A DNA stretch of 64,000 nucleotides from Pseudonocardia alaniniphila (GTDB lineage Bacteria > Actinomycetota > Actinomycetes > Mycobacteriales > Pseudonocardiaceae): assembly GCF_022524485.1 (NCBI RefSeq), contig NZ_JAKXMK010000040.1, positions 44,649 through 108,648 on the forward strand. Reading direction: 5' to 3'. Position 1 is the stretch's first letter; each line of letters begins with the position of its first letter. The notes under the pieces were generated by a model. That model was not told the DNA's origin. It searched no databases and saw only the letters and a program-made list of their open reading frames with translations. Positions 18,745 through 26,882 of the stretch are shown piece after piece. The position numbers and the translations under genes were made by a program.

Positions 18745-19575
18745 CTACGGAACGGTGTACATCGGATTGGGCAGCTTGTAAGTGGCGTCGGCGTGGCCAC
18801 CACTCAGGTCGCTTTGCTGGTCGCCGACGTCTTCGATCACATCGAAGCCCATCGACTCGATGTGGGCCCTCGTACCGGACTTGTACTGAACCGTTGTGCA
18901 CGTGCCGCTACAGTGGAGATATGTCGGAATCGAACCGGCGCCCGGCGCGAAGAAAATTCCGACCGCCGCCGGATATCCCACCTTGTTCAAGTTCTTCAAG
19001 GTAGCGTTCGCCAGAGTGTGCGGTCGTCCGGTGACGAAGAACAGCGCCACGCCATGCTCGTGCGCCGATCTTGCCAACGCGAGCGTCGCCGATATGACGG
19101 GCAGCTTCTCCGCGAGTGCCCACTGAATCGTCTTCGCGGTGTTGTGGAAGGCGAAGTCGTTGTTGGCGCCGTACGAATACGTCGACAGCGCCGTGTCGTC
19201 GATGTCCAGCACGATCGCCATACGATGGTGTCCGAGTTCACGCGCGCGGCGTTCGAGCGCCCGCACGGCGCGAGTGTCGACCAGCCCCACCTGACGCGCC
19301 CATGCACTGTCCGCTGAGGCCTGATGCTGTCCGGCGGCATCGATATGGTCGCCGTAGTACGTTCTGATGTCTTGCTTGGCGTCGTCGAGATTGACCGGCT
19401 GAGAACGATCGGCGGACGCGCCGGCCGGCGGCGCCGTTCCTGCCACCATCGTCGTCGCCATCGCCGCCGTGCCGCAGGCGCCGGCCAACACGCCCACCAC
19501 CAGGACGGCTATCCCCAACGGCACCCACGCGTGGCGGGCGCCCGCACCGGCGGCCCGCTTTTCCGCTGCCTTCAT
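18745..19575 (-). CDS. HAD-superfamily acid phosphatase (class B / VSP-like), membrane-anchored or exported
   Basis: This 276-residue protein has a basic N-terminus and a hydrophobic segment at about residues 15-40 (WVPLGIAVLVVGVLAGACG). That segment could be a signal sequence, with LAGAC as a weak lipobox. The HAD nucleophile motif VLDIDDT follows after RRARELGHHRMAI, then SYGANNDFAFHN, ALFFVTGRP (motif II) and FDVIEDVGDQQSDL (motif III/IV). Class B acid phosphatases hydrolyse phosphomonoesters outside the cytoplasm. The start at 19575 (MKAAEKRAAG) gives a normal signal sequence. It is one of four exported phosphate-ester hydrolases in the window. Confidence 0.8.
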   Translation of the reverse strand: MKAAEKRAAGAGARHAWVPLGIAVLVVGVLAGACGTAAMATTMVAGTAPPAGASADRSQPVNLDDAKQDIRTYYGDHIDAAGQHQASADSAWARQVGLVDTRAVRALERRARELGHHRMAIVLDIDDTALSTYSYGANNDFAFHNTAKTIQWALAEKLPVISATLALARSAHEHGVALFFVTGRPHTLANATLKNLNKVGYPAAVGIFFAPGAGSIPTYLHCSGTCTTVQYKSGTRAHIESMGFDVIEDVGDQQSDLSGGHADATYKLPNPMYTVP

Positions 19576-19837
19576 AGGGCGGCAAGTCTTCTCGATATCG
19601 CGGCCACACGCAAGGCGATCTCGTTCTAGCTTGAGTAAAATTGGGCGTTTCTCGCAGATCTCCGAGGTCGATTCATGCTCGACGCCAAACGCCGCCGCGA
19701 GCATTTCCACTCCAGATCCACGCTCGCAACCTCAAGGAGAAAATGTCCATCCGGCGCCTCTGGAGGCTGTCGAGGCCGGCCTCGCGGCCTCACATGCGGC
19801 TGCTGCGGCGGATCCCATCCGGGGCCCGGCGGCGGCA

Positions 19838-20341
19838 TTACTGACCGAGGGCTGCGGGAGCAGATCCGGAGGGGCAATGCTGACGGCGCCAACTGTTGGG
19901 CGTCATCCCGTACTGCCGCCGGAACGCCCGATCGAACGTCCTGCGTTCGAGGAACCCCACCGCAGCCGCGATGTCCGGCGTCGCGAGCCAGGCGTACCGC
20001 GGGTCGGACAGCATCGCCCGCGCGGCGAGCAGCCGTTGTTCGCGCAGGTAGGCACCGGGCGTGATCCCGATCGGCTCGAACAAGGTGTACACGTGACTGA
20101 CCGACACGTGGTGCCGCCGCGCCAGCTCCCCGACCTGCAAGGCCGGGTCGGCCAGGTGCTCGCGGACGTGCATCAGCATCATGTCGAGAAGGCGATCGAC
20201 CGACGCCGGGGACCTCGGTTTCGGGAGGTACGGGACGAACAGGAAACTCCCGTGACTGCGAGGAGACGTCTGGGGCGCCGTGCCGTCGCCGTTGGACCAT
20301 CCGGTGGCTGCCCGGCGACGTATCCCTATTGTCCCGTTCAT
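19838..20341 (-). CDS. AraC-type DNA-binding protein (HTH only)
   Basis: A 167-residue protein. After about 50 poorly conserved residues comes a double helix-turn-helix: LADPALQVGELARRHHVSVS then IGITPGAYLREQRLLAARAM, and AAAVGFLERRTFDRAFRRQY, the AraC/XylS C-terminal signature. It lacks a cupin or other sensor domain. The start at 20341 (MNGTIG) follows GGAAAGGGATCAG. It is divergent from the response regulator at 20499; the 157-base gap holds copy 2 of the 89-bp repeat. A role in controlling that region is likely from position. Confidence 0.8.
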   Translation of the reverse strand: MNGTIGIRRRAATGWSNGDGTAPQTSPRSHGSFLFVPYLPKPRSPASVDRLLDMMLMHVREHLADPALQVGELARRHHVSVSHVYTLFEPIGITPGAYLREQRLLAARAMLSDPRYAWLATPDIAAAVGFLERRTFDRAFRRQYGMTPNSWRRQHCPSGSAPAALGQ

Positions 20342-20374
20342 CTGATCCCTTTCCGGAGGTCTTCCGTACAGGCA

Positions 20375-20463
20375 AGTGTGCCGACGGCCACCTTTCGCGC
20401 CCATTGGGTGACCACCAGGGTTGAAGCGATGCACACCCGAGGGCAGATGTAGGGCGAACCCCA
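20375..20463. repeat. 89-bp dispersed repeat, copy 2 (divergent promoter region)
   Basis: This is the second copy of the element at 18576-18664. Here it fills most of the gap between the AraC-type gene (start 20341, minus strand) and the response regulator (start 20499, plus strand). The identical core is 20421-20441, beginning TTGAAGCGATG, which could supply a -35 box for the plus-strand gene. Confidence 0.75.
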
Positions 20464-20498
20464 CAGACAGCCCCCATCGGCCTTCGTACGCTGAGGCC

Positions 20499-21185
20499 GT
20501 GGCCGCACTGCGGATCGTCGTCGGTGAGGACAACGCGCTTGTCCGCGAGGGCATCGTCCGGGTCCTGGAACGCGCCGGCGTCGAGGTGGCCGACGCGGTG
20601 GACAACGCGGACGATCTGCGGCGGTCGGCGCTGGACCTGAAGCCCGACGTCGTGGTGACGGACATCGAGATGCCCCCGAACCACAACGGCGACGGCCTGC
20701 GAGCAGCCCTCGAACTCCGTGCCGCCCACCCCGAGATCGGAATCATCCTGCTCTCACAGTTCCTCGACGCCGACTACGCGCTAGAACTCGTCGGCACGCA
20801 TCCCGAAGGGGCCGGCTACCTCCTCAAGGAGAAGGTTGCCGACACGTCGGCTCTGCTCGACGCCGTCCGCCGTGTCGCGGCAGGCGGATCCGCGCTGGAC
20901 CCCGATGTGATCGCCCAGCTCGTCAACCGGCACGGCGGGCCCGGTCCGGTCGCCCAGCTGACTCCACGCGAGCACGAGGTCCTGACCCTGATGGCCGAGG
21001 GCCACGCCAACGCCGGGATCGCCGAGCGCCTGGTCGTCACCGTCCCGGCCGTCGAGCGGCACGTCACAGGCATCTTCACCAAGCTCGGCCTGCGAAGGGC
21101 CGACCGGACCCAGCACTGCCGCGTGCTCGCCGTGCTCGCCTACCTCCGCAACCAGCGGACGCCCTACACCTCCCGCGAGGCGTGA
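20499..21185 (+). CDS. NarL/FixJ-family response regulator
   Basis: This 228-residue protein has a receiver domain (IVVGEDNALVREGIVRVLER; phospho-acceptor Asp about residue 55 in VVVTDIEMP; Lys in GYLLKEKV). The LuxR HTH is LTPREHEVLTLMAEGHANAG with AVERHVTGIFTKLGL. A GTG start at 20499 fits the family N-terminus, with GAGG just upstream. Its natural partner is the PAS histidine kinase on the opposite strand, whose 3' end overlaps this gene by 22 bases. Phosphorylation by that kinase is inferred. Confidence 0.85.
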   Translation: MAALRIVVGEDNALVREGIVRVLERAGVEVADAVDNADDLRRSALDLKPDVVVTDIEMPPNHNGDGLRAALELRAAHPEIGIILLSQFLDADYALELVGTHPEGAGYLLKEKVADTSALLDAVRRVAAGGSALDPDVIAQLVNRHGGPGPVAQLTPREHEVLTLMAEGHANAGIAERLVVTVPAVERHVTGIFTKLGLRRADRTQHCRVLAVLAYLRNQRTPYTSREA

Positions 21186-22270
21186 CCACCGGGTGTCACC
21201 GGTTTCTGCCGCCGCGCGATCCTCGGATCCACCGGGATCGCGATCCGGACGGTAGTGCCACCCCCACGCGCAGCGTCCACGTCGATCGTGCCGTCGTGAG
21301 CGCCGATTCGGTCGACGAGCCCGATGAGCCCGGAGCCTGCACCGATCCGCGCGCCGCCGATCCCGTTGTCGGTGACACTGATGTCGAGCGCCGTTCCGTC
21401 GAACTCGACGGACACGGTCACGCAGTTCGCCCGCGCGTGCTTCACCGCGTTCGCCATCGCCTCGGCAACCGCGTAGTACGCGCTCGCCTCGACCGACTCC
21501 GGCAGTCGCCGCTTCCCGAGGTTGCTCGTGATCCGGCTCGGTATCGGCATCCGGTCGGCGAGGCCCTGGATAGCGGCCATGAGCCCGTAACAGTGGAGCG
21601 TCGGCGGATGGAGACCCGCGACGAACTCGCGGAGCTCGTCGATCGCACACTGAGTCTCGGTCACGGCGCCGTCCAGGAACACCCGCAGGTCGGAGTCACC
21701 GGGGGCGAGCTCGCTGCGGGCGAGCTCCAGACCGACCATCAACGCGACGAGCCGTTGCTGTGCCCCGTCGTGCAGGTTGCGGGCAATCTGGCGGCGGATC
21801 TCCGTGGTCTGTTCCATGATGCGGCGCTGCGCCGCCTTGGCCTCCGTGGCACGAATCGTGGCCGCGTCGCGCTCCCGAGCTGTCTGCTCGGCACGTCGAC
21901 GTTGGGTGATGTCGGTGAACGCCAGGACCACACCACGACCGGTCGGCAGGTCGATCGGCGAGGACCACCATGCGATCGGGAACAGCGAGCCGTCACGCCG
22001 GATGAACGACTCCGCCTCACCGTGCGCAGCTCTGCCGGTACGCGCCGGCGCGAGGAGGACGCAGTTCTCATCACCGCCCGGCCGGTCGGGCGGGCTGTAG
22101 TGGACGGTCGAATGGCTCGGCTTCCCCAGGAACTCGCTGTTGTCCTCATAACCCAGTGCCGCAACCGCCGACGGGTTGGCGAACGTGATGTGCCCGTCGG
22201 CATCGACCACCCAGATCGGCTGTGGAACGTCCCGCAGGATGCGGGAGACCACCTGCTCTTCTGTCGTCAC
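21164..22270 (-). CDS. PAS-domain NarL-type sensor histidine kinase
   Basis: This 368-residue soluble kinase has an N-terminal PAS domain (ILRDVPQPIWVVDADGHITF to GVVLAFTDITQRRRAE) and a coiled linker. The HisKA_3 dimerisation helix has the phospho-acceptor His in RNLHDGAQQRLVAL, and the HATPase domain has AVAEAMANAVKHA and DNGIGGARIGAGSGL. No membrane segments are visible, so it probably senses a cytoplasmic or redox signal via PAS. The start is GTG 22270, with AGGA eight bases upstream. It overlaps its likely partner response regulator tail to tail by 22 bases. Confidence 0.83.
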   Translation of the reverse strand: MTTEEQVVSRILRDVPQPIWVVDADGHITFANPSAVAALGYEDNSEFLGKPSHSTVHYSPPDRPGGDENCVLLAPARTGRAAHGEAESFIRRDGSLFPIAWWSSPIDLPTGRGVVLAFTDITQRRRAEQTARERDAATIRATEAKAAQRRIMEQTTEIRRQIARNLHDGAQQRLVALMVGLELARSELAPGDSDLRVFLDGAVTETQCAIDELREFVAGLHPPTLHCYGLMAAIQGLADRMPIPSRITSNLGKRRLPESVEASAYYAVAEAMANAVKHARANCVTVSVEFDGTALDISVTDNGIGGARIGAGSGLIGLVDRIGAHDGTIDVDAARGGGTTVRIAIPVDPRIARRQKPVTPGGHASREV

Positions 22271-22424
22271 TTGGATGTCCTCGTGTCCGGTGCCACGCGC
22301 CCCGACATGCCCGTTCGGACAGACCGGTTCCCGACAGCAAGCCTGGTGACAGCCGATCTCGGGACCTGCTGTGGCGTACGGCACAGCCAGTATGTGCCAC
22401 ACGCCGCACCTGGTGCGAGGTCGA

Positions 22425-22715
22425 CGAGATGTCGGCATCGTCATGCTCAACCGGGCCCACCAGGCCGGGGTCCCGACCGGTTCGTCGTGGGCGAGTGCGG
22501 ACGAGGCCTACGGCCAGAACCCCGCCTTTCGGGACTGACTGGCCGATCGGAAGATCCCGTTCGTGCTCGCCACCCGCAACGACGATCTGCTGACCAGCCC
22601 GGACGGGCACGGTCGACCGGCGAAGGTGCTTGCCCCGATCTGGGAGCGGCGCTCGATCGGACCCGGCGCGCTCGAACCGATTGGTCCATCTTATTCCTTG
22701 CAGTTTCCCCAGTAT
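22425..22715 (+). pseudogene. IS701-type transposase remnant with in-frame stop
   Basis: One frame reads VGIVMLNRAHQAGVPTGSSW, then DEAYGQNPAFRD, a TGA at 22536-22538, then LADRKIPFVLATRNDD and APIWERRSIGPGA. The pieces and their order match the DDE region of IS701-family transposases (compare the usual GDEVYGxNPxFRDWL...). The stop sits where Trp is expected (TGG to TGA). The N- and C-terminal parts are gone and no terminal inverted repeats were found. It marks an old insertion at the left edge of the dioxygenase island. The stretch 22271-22424 before it shows no gene. Confidence 0.6.
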
Positions 22716-22865
22716 AGGCCGCTTTCTCCGGATCAACACCACTGAATCATGGATTAAAAGTGGACCGGTTGGTTCGAACTGATTAGCATGCGATCGATGC
22801 CTAGAGATGATCCCGGGGACGCCCTGCGGTGGAATCACCGGGACGATCAGCATGGGGGTGCTGCG

Positions 22866-23195
22866 TTGTCGACGAATCTGACGATTCACCCATCGGAGAC
22901 AGTTGCGTGGAATTACCGTGCTGCCGGCGAGCGGGGCCTTGCGGTGCTCGACGACAGCGGCACGACGCACCTTTTCGTCCTGCAGCGGTGGGAACACGGT
23001 GCCACCGCGGTGCAGCTCCCCTCCGACGACATGGGCCCCGGACGCTGCGGGCCGGTCGTGGCGCGAGCGGCTCGGCGTGGACGTCACGTGAAACCCGGGG
23101 GCGCGCAGCCCGGTCCTGGCGAACCAGGGCCGGCTCGCCGCAATTCTGGAGGAGTCCTCTCTGGCGCGTTCGTGCGGCGAAGGAGCTGCAGATGA
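22866..23195 (+). CDS. Uncharacterised reading frame upstream of the dioxygenase beta subunit
   Basis: This is an open frame of about 109 codons from TTG 22866. It ends in an ATGA overlap with the dioxygenase beta-subunit start. The first 50 residues (ETVAWNYRAAGERGLAVLDD, HLFVLQRWEHGA) have protein-like composition; the last 50 are Arg/Gly/Pro-rich and look like a shadow. I recognise no family. It may be a real small protein, the head of a decayed gene, or chance in high-GC DNA. Confidence 0.25.
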   Translation: MSTNLTIHPSETVAWNYRAAGERGLAVLDDSGTTHLFVLQRWEHGATAVQLPSDDMGPGRCGPVVARAARRGRHVKPGGAQPGPGEPGPARRNSGGVLSGAFVRRRSCR

Positions 23196-23734
23196 CCCGG
23201 ACGACGCCGATGACCGGAGCGGGGCACATGCGGCCGGTGCGGGAACCCGCGCGGCTGAGCGAAGTCGAGCAGTTCCTGTACCACGAGGCACACCTGCTCG
23301 ACAGCTGGCAGCTCGACGAATGGCTCGCCCTGATGCACCCGGAGGTGCTGTACCGCGTGCCGGCCCCGGGCTCGGAGGGACGCGACCCACGCTCGACCCT
23401 GCAGGTGATCAACGACCGCCACCTCCAGCTCGCCGGGCGCGTCACACGGCTGAAGAGCAAGCACGCGCACGCCGAGAGCCCGAAGTCGCGTACCCGCAGG
23501 CTGCTGTCGAACGTCCGGGTCGAACAGAACGACGAGCAGGACCCCCCGGCCCTTGTGGCGCACGCGAACTTCCACGTGATGCGCACCCGGCACGCCGAAC
23601 TCGACCACTTCATCGGCACGTACCGGCACATGCTCGTGCGATCCGCCGACGGCTCGTTCCTGGTGCGGGAGCGGGTGGCGACGCTCGACCACGGGATTCC
23701 CGAGGCGGGCGGCACCGTCTCGATCATTCTCTGA
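23192..23734 (+). CDS. Aromatic-ring-hydroxylating dioxygenase beta subunit
   Basis: This 180-residue protein of the NTF2-like small-subunit family of Rieske dioxygenases has EVEQFLYHEAHLLDSWQLDE then WLALMHPEVLYRVPAPG, and later NVRVEQNDEQDPP and FLVRERVATLDHG. The subunit is structural and packs with the alpha subunit in an alpha3beta3 hexamer. The start at 23192 follows GAAGGAG. The catalytic alpha subunit is 298 bases downstream; here beta precedes alpha, the reverse of the usual order. An amidohydrolase fragment sits between them. Confidence 0.85.
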   Translation: MTRTTPMTGAGHMRPVREPARLSEVEQFLYHEAHLLDSWQLDEWLALMHPEVLYRVPAPGSEGRDPRSTLQVINDRHLQLAGRVTRLKSKHAHAESPKSRTRRLLSNVRVEQNDEQDPPALVAHANFHVMRTRHAELDHFIGTYRHMLVRSADGSFLVRERVATLDHGIPEAGGTVSIIL

Positions 23735-23806
23735 CGACGAAACGACAAGAGGTGGACCAGGTGATCGACCCTGCACACCCGTCGGTGGGCCACCCAGCTA
23801 CCCGCA

Positions 23807-23956
23807 ATGGAGTTCCTGCCCGACACGCCGGACGCGCGACGGGAGCTGATGCCGGAAACCGTGGCGGCGTACGCCCGGCGGCTCTCGTTCGACCTGTTGC
23901 TCTTCGACGCCGGGCTGCTCACCGCGCTCGTCGACGTTGTGGCTCCGACTCCATGA
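23807..23956 (+). pseudogene. Amidohydrolase (ACMSD-like) fragment
   Basis: A 49-codon frame ending LSFDLLLFDAGLLTALVDVV then APTP and a stop. It matches the segment that precedes the metal-binding Asp in ACMSD-type amidohydrolases (YDTxxFDPxxLxxLVxxVGPxRVxxGSDYP). Both the N-terminal HxH region and the C-terminal Asp are absent, so this is an internal remnant of a ring-cleavage or decarboxylase gene. It lies between the beta and alpha subunit genes of the dioxygenase, which suggests that a deletion joined once-separate genes. Confidence 0.5.
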
Positions 23957-24032
23957 ACGCCCGGCTCGCCGCGGCGGCGCGGACCACCAACCCGCAGAAC
24001 CTGCTGAACAGTCTCCGAAGGAGCACCGTGTC

Positions 24033-25322
24033 ATGACGCAGCAGCTGACGGCGCCGGCGCCTGCCGGCCCTACTGGCCTCGTCGACGACCGGCCGCGCGA
24101 GGGGTTCTTCCGCGTGCACCGGTCGTCGCTGGTGGAGGAGTCGGTGTTCGAGGCCGAGCGCCGAACGATCTTCGACCGGTGCTGGCTGTACGTCGGTCAC
24201 ACCTCGGAGGTGCCCGACGCAGGCGACTACCGGGCCCGCGCAGTGGCCGGCCGGCCACTGATCCTCTGGCGCGCCCAGGACGGGCAGGTTCGGGTGTTCC
24301 TGAACACCTGCCGCCACCGCGGGGCACAGATCTGCCGTGTGCCCGAAGGCAACGCCCGCGGGATGACGTGCTTCTACCACGCGTGGACCTACGCCAGCGA
24401 CGGCAGGCTGACCGGCCTGCCCGGCGAGGACGGCTACGGCCCGGACTTCGACCGCAGCCGGTTCGGTCTGGCGTCTCCACCGCGGGTCGCGGAGTACCGC
24501 GGCTTCGTCTTCTGCTGCTTCGACCCGGATGCGGTCGAGCTGACCGAGTACCTCGGCCGGGCACGGGAGTACATCGACCTGGTGGCCGACCAGTCCCCGG
24601 AGATGGAGGTGGTGGAGGGGGTGCACGAGTACTCGATGTCGGCGAACTGGAAGCTGTTCGTCGAGAACAGCCTGGACGGCTACCACCTCCTGCCGCTGCA
24701 CCGCACCTACTTCGACTACCTGAAGTCGACCGAGGGCTCCTCCGGTGGCACCCGCATGATCACCAGCGCCGAGAACCTCGGCGCCGGCCACGCGGTGATC
24801 ACGTTCGAGGGGGCGCCGTGGGCACGGCCCGTGGCGCGCTGGACACCGGCGATGGGGGAAGAGAACCGCCGCTACATCGAGGGCCAGTTCGCGTCGTTGC
24901 GGGAGCGGTTCGACCCGGAGCGGGCCCGCCGCATCGCGACGGTCGACCGGAACCTGCTTGTTTTCCCCAACCTCGTGATCAACGACATCATGGGAATCGT
25001 GATCCGCGCGATCACACCCACTAGCGCCGGCCATACCGTGATCGAGCAGTGGACGCTGGCCACGAAGGGTGAACCGGCCTCGGTGCGGGAGCGACGGCTG
25101 GACTCCTATGTCATCTTCCAGGGGCCTGGCGGCCTGGCCACGCCGGACGACATGGAAGCGTGTGAGTCCTGCCAGCACGGGTTCCGCACCGTTGCCGAGG
25201 CACCGTGGTCGGACATCTCTCGGGGCATCCACAAAGAGGCGACCGGAGGGCCGTTCGTCGCCTCGGACGAGATCCAGCAGCGGACGTTCTGGCGACGCTG
25301 GCGGGACCTGATGGGCGGCTGA
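24033..25322 (+). CDS. Rieske non-haem iron ring-hydroxylating dioxygenase alpha subunit
   Basis: A 429-residue catalytic subunit. Rieske [2Fe-2S] ligands are Cys93, His95 (NTCRHRGAQICRV), Cys113 and His116 (MTCFYHAWTY). Mononuclear iron ligands His218 and His223 lie in ENSLDGYHLLPLHRTYF; the third, a C-terminal Asp, is probably in the region after residue 350. The enzyme inserts both atoms of O2 into an aromatic ring using electrons from a ferredoxin/reductase. No such partner is encoded nearby, so electrons must come from elsewhere. The start at 24033 follows AAGGAG. The cofactor residues are intact, so the enzyme is probably functional; the substrate is unknown (benzoate-like acids are typical for the group). 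Confidence 0.88.
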   Translation: MTQQLTAPAPAGPTGLVDDRPREGFFRVHRSSLVEESVFEAERRTIFDRCWLYVGHTSEVPDAGDYRARAVAGRPLILWRAQDGQVRVFLNTCRHRGAQICRVPEGNARGMTCFYHAWTYASDGRLTGLPGEDGYGPDFDRSRFGLASPPRVAEYRGFVFCCFDPDAVELTEYLGRAREYIDLVADQSPEMEVVEGVHEYSMSANWKLFVENSLDGYHLLPLHRTYFDYLKSTEGSSGGTRMITSAENLGAGHAVITFEGAPWARPVARWTPAMGEENRRYIEGQFASLRERFDPERARRIATVDRNLLVFPNLVINDIMGIVIRAITPTSAGHTVIEQWTLATKGEPASVRERRLDSYVIFQGPGGLATPDDMEACESCQHGFRTVAEAPWSDISRGIHKEATGGPFVASDEIQQRTFWRRWRDLMGG

Positions 25323-25343
25323 GGCCGGCTGGGAGGAGATGCC

Positions 25344-25403
25344 ATGCGGATCAGCGACGATGAGATGGCGAAGCACCGGTCCGTGGAAATCCGGTCCTGC
25401 TGA
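25344..25403 (+). pseudogene. Truncated reading frame with strong ribosome-binding site
   Basis: A GGGAGGAG site lies just upstream of an ATG at 25344, 21 bases after the dioxygenase alpha stop. The frame runs only 19 codons (MRISDDEMAKHRSVEIRSC) before TGA. The good start with an immediate stop suggests the 5' remnant of the next operon gene, removed by deletion. No homology can be claimed from so short a piece. Confidence 0.35.
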
Positions 25404-25468
25404 TCCTCGAAACCGTCGCCGAGGCGCCAGGTGAGGTGGGGCTGGCTTGCACCAGCGCGTCGGTCACC

Positions 25469-25918
25469 TCAGGTCTCCGTCGCGAACAGCGGCGAGGGAT
25501 CCATGAACACCCGGAAGTCCTTGACCAGGCCCTCCGCCATACGCAACGTGGTCGTGACGGGAAGAGGCGCCAGCTGCACGCCGTCGAGACGCGTATAGGT
25601 GACCTCGCTCTCCACACTCACCACCTCACCCTCCTCCCAACTGCCCAACCACACGCCGGTGACCGCGTGGCTCAGCCCACGGATCCCGGAGAAGAGCGTC
25701 TCGACCACCTGCTGAATCCCCGCCTTGCCCACCACGCGTTCCTGGTTGGCAAAGCGCACAACGGCGTCGTCGGTAAACCTTCCGACCACCGCCGCAACGT
25801 CCATCGCGTCGATACTGCTGAACAGGCCGTACACCTCCCAGCGCAGGGCTGGATACGGAGCCGCGTTCGCATCCATCGGGGGCTCCACGCTCGGCCGACT
25901 CTCCGGCACGTCATTCAT
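25469..25918 (-). CDS. SnoaL/NTF2-like protein
   Basis: A 149-residue protein with the NTF2-like pattern WEVYGLFSSIDAMDVAAVVG, RFTDDAVVRFANQERVVGKA, IQQVVETLFSGIRGLSHAVT and WLGSWEEGEVVSVESEVTYT. Members are small cone-shaped barrels acting as isomerases, cyclases, dehydratases or ligand-binding proteins. The start at 25918 lacks a clear Shine-Dalgarno site; Met15 (MDANAAP) is an alternative. It is convergent with the dioxygenase genes and may belong to the same catabolic island, which is a positional argument only. Confidence 0.7.
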   Translation of the reverse strand: MNDVPESRPSVEPPMDANAAPYPALRWEVYGLFSSIDAMDVAAVVGRFTDDAVVRFANQERVVGKAGIQQVVETLFSGIRGLSHAVTGVWLGSWEEGEVVSVESEVTYTRLDGVQLAPLPVTTTLRMAEGLVKDFRVFMDPSPLFATET

Positions 25919-26387
25919 GGAACTGAAGCATCGCCAGCCCGGTCCGCTTCTTCAACCCTCGAGGAAGAAAAGTGACCTCCTGACGAAAAAACGTCCATCT
26001 CGGAGACGCCAGGTGTGGCACTCTGCGATGGAAACATGGCTTGCCGATCACGGGTAATGACAGAGGATGCAGCGCATCCTCAGCGAAGCACCTTAAGTAC
26101 TTCATCAAAAAGATAAAGCGATTTCGCCGACGGCGGAGCCTGATCCATCCCGGCTCGCCGGCGCCCAGGATCAGCATGTCGCGCCTCCCTCCGCCGCGGC
26201 GCTCGCAGGGTGAGGGGTCCTGCGAGCGCGCGGCAACCCAGGCGGCTCACGACAACTCAGCCCTGCCGAGTTCCGCGTTGCAGTAGCCCCGTCCAGCGTC
26301 CTCCCGGGCCCGCCGCCTGCACCTCCTGCACCAACCTCCAGGCCTGATCCCCTCCCGCCGGTACCGGACAAATGGGAAGATCTCCGC
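25919..26387. other. Intergenic region with a small hairpin
   Basis: About 470 bases without a convincing gene. The stretch 25950-26130 is AT-rich for this chromosome. It holds a perfect hairpin at 26063-26081 (GAGGATGC-AGC-GCATCCTC), not followed by a T-run on either strand. The rest shows no coding pattern. Confidence 0.5.
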
Positions 26388-26732
26388 GTGAATCTCCGGC
26401 GCCTGCTCACCGCCCTCGCCCTCGGCGCTCTGCTAGCCGGGTGCGGAGGTTGTGGTGTCTCCGCTGGAGCCCGGGCCCCTCACGCACTGGACGGCCCCGA
26501 CTACTCCGGCTATCTGGCGGCCGTCGAGGGAATCCCCTACTTCCGGGGGCCCCACGCCGCCGCCACCGCTGCCTGCGAGCGCAAGGCGCGCCGCGATATG
26601 AGCCGCGAAGAGGCCATCGACCTTGTGGCCCGGGCAATGGCCAGTGACGGGTTCGGACGACCCGAGGCCCAGCGCACCATCGACGCCGTAGACCGGTTCA
26701 ACATGTGCCCTGGCTCGGACTGGGAGCACTGA
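26388..26732 (+). CDS. Small secreted lipoprotein
   Basis: A 114-residue protein starting with GTG. The N-terminus MNLRRLLTALALGALLAGC is a classic lipoprotein signal with lipobox LAGC; lipidation at Cys19 is predicted. The mature part is hydrophilic with a conserved-looking helical core (EEAIDLVARAMASDGFGRPE) and Cys residues at about 61 and 108 that could pair. The layout resembles mycobacterial DUF732-type small exported proteins, but the match is too weak to assign. Function unknown. Confidence 0.6.
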   Translation: MNLRRLLTALALGALLAGCGGCGVSAGARAPHALDGPDYSGYLAAVEGIPYFRGPHAAATAACERKARRDMSREEAIDLVARAMASDGFGRPEAQRTIDAVDRFNMCPGSDWEH

Positions 26733-26772
26733 GACCTGCCATGCCCGCGCGGGGTGACCCGCGGCTCCCCTC

Positions 26773-26791
26773 GGGCTTGACCCGCAAGCCC
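26773..26791. terminator. Hairpin after the lipoprotein gene
   Basis: GGGCTTG-ACCCG-CAAGCCC is a perfect 7-bp stem about 40 bases after the lipoprotein stop. No T-run follows, as is common in actinobacterial terminators. Confidence 0.45.
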
Positions 26792-26882
26792 AAGGCACCG
26801 ATGCAGCAGCCACGCCGACGGCCCGCCTGTGGTTCCCCAGGAATCCGAACGACCAGCGTGGTCCACGCGCCGGCGCCCCGAG

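Noticed and set aside
22788..23195. ATG 22788 frame as a full 135-residue gene before the dioxygenase
   Set aside because: No Shine-Dalgarno site and a low-complexity second half; kept only as a low-confidence entry from the later TTG.
26063..26081. 8-bp hairpin as an intrinsic terminator
   Set aside because: No T-run on either strand and not positioned just after a gene; noted only as a hairpin in the intergenic entry.
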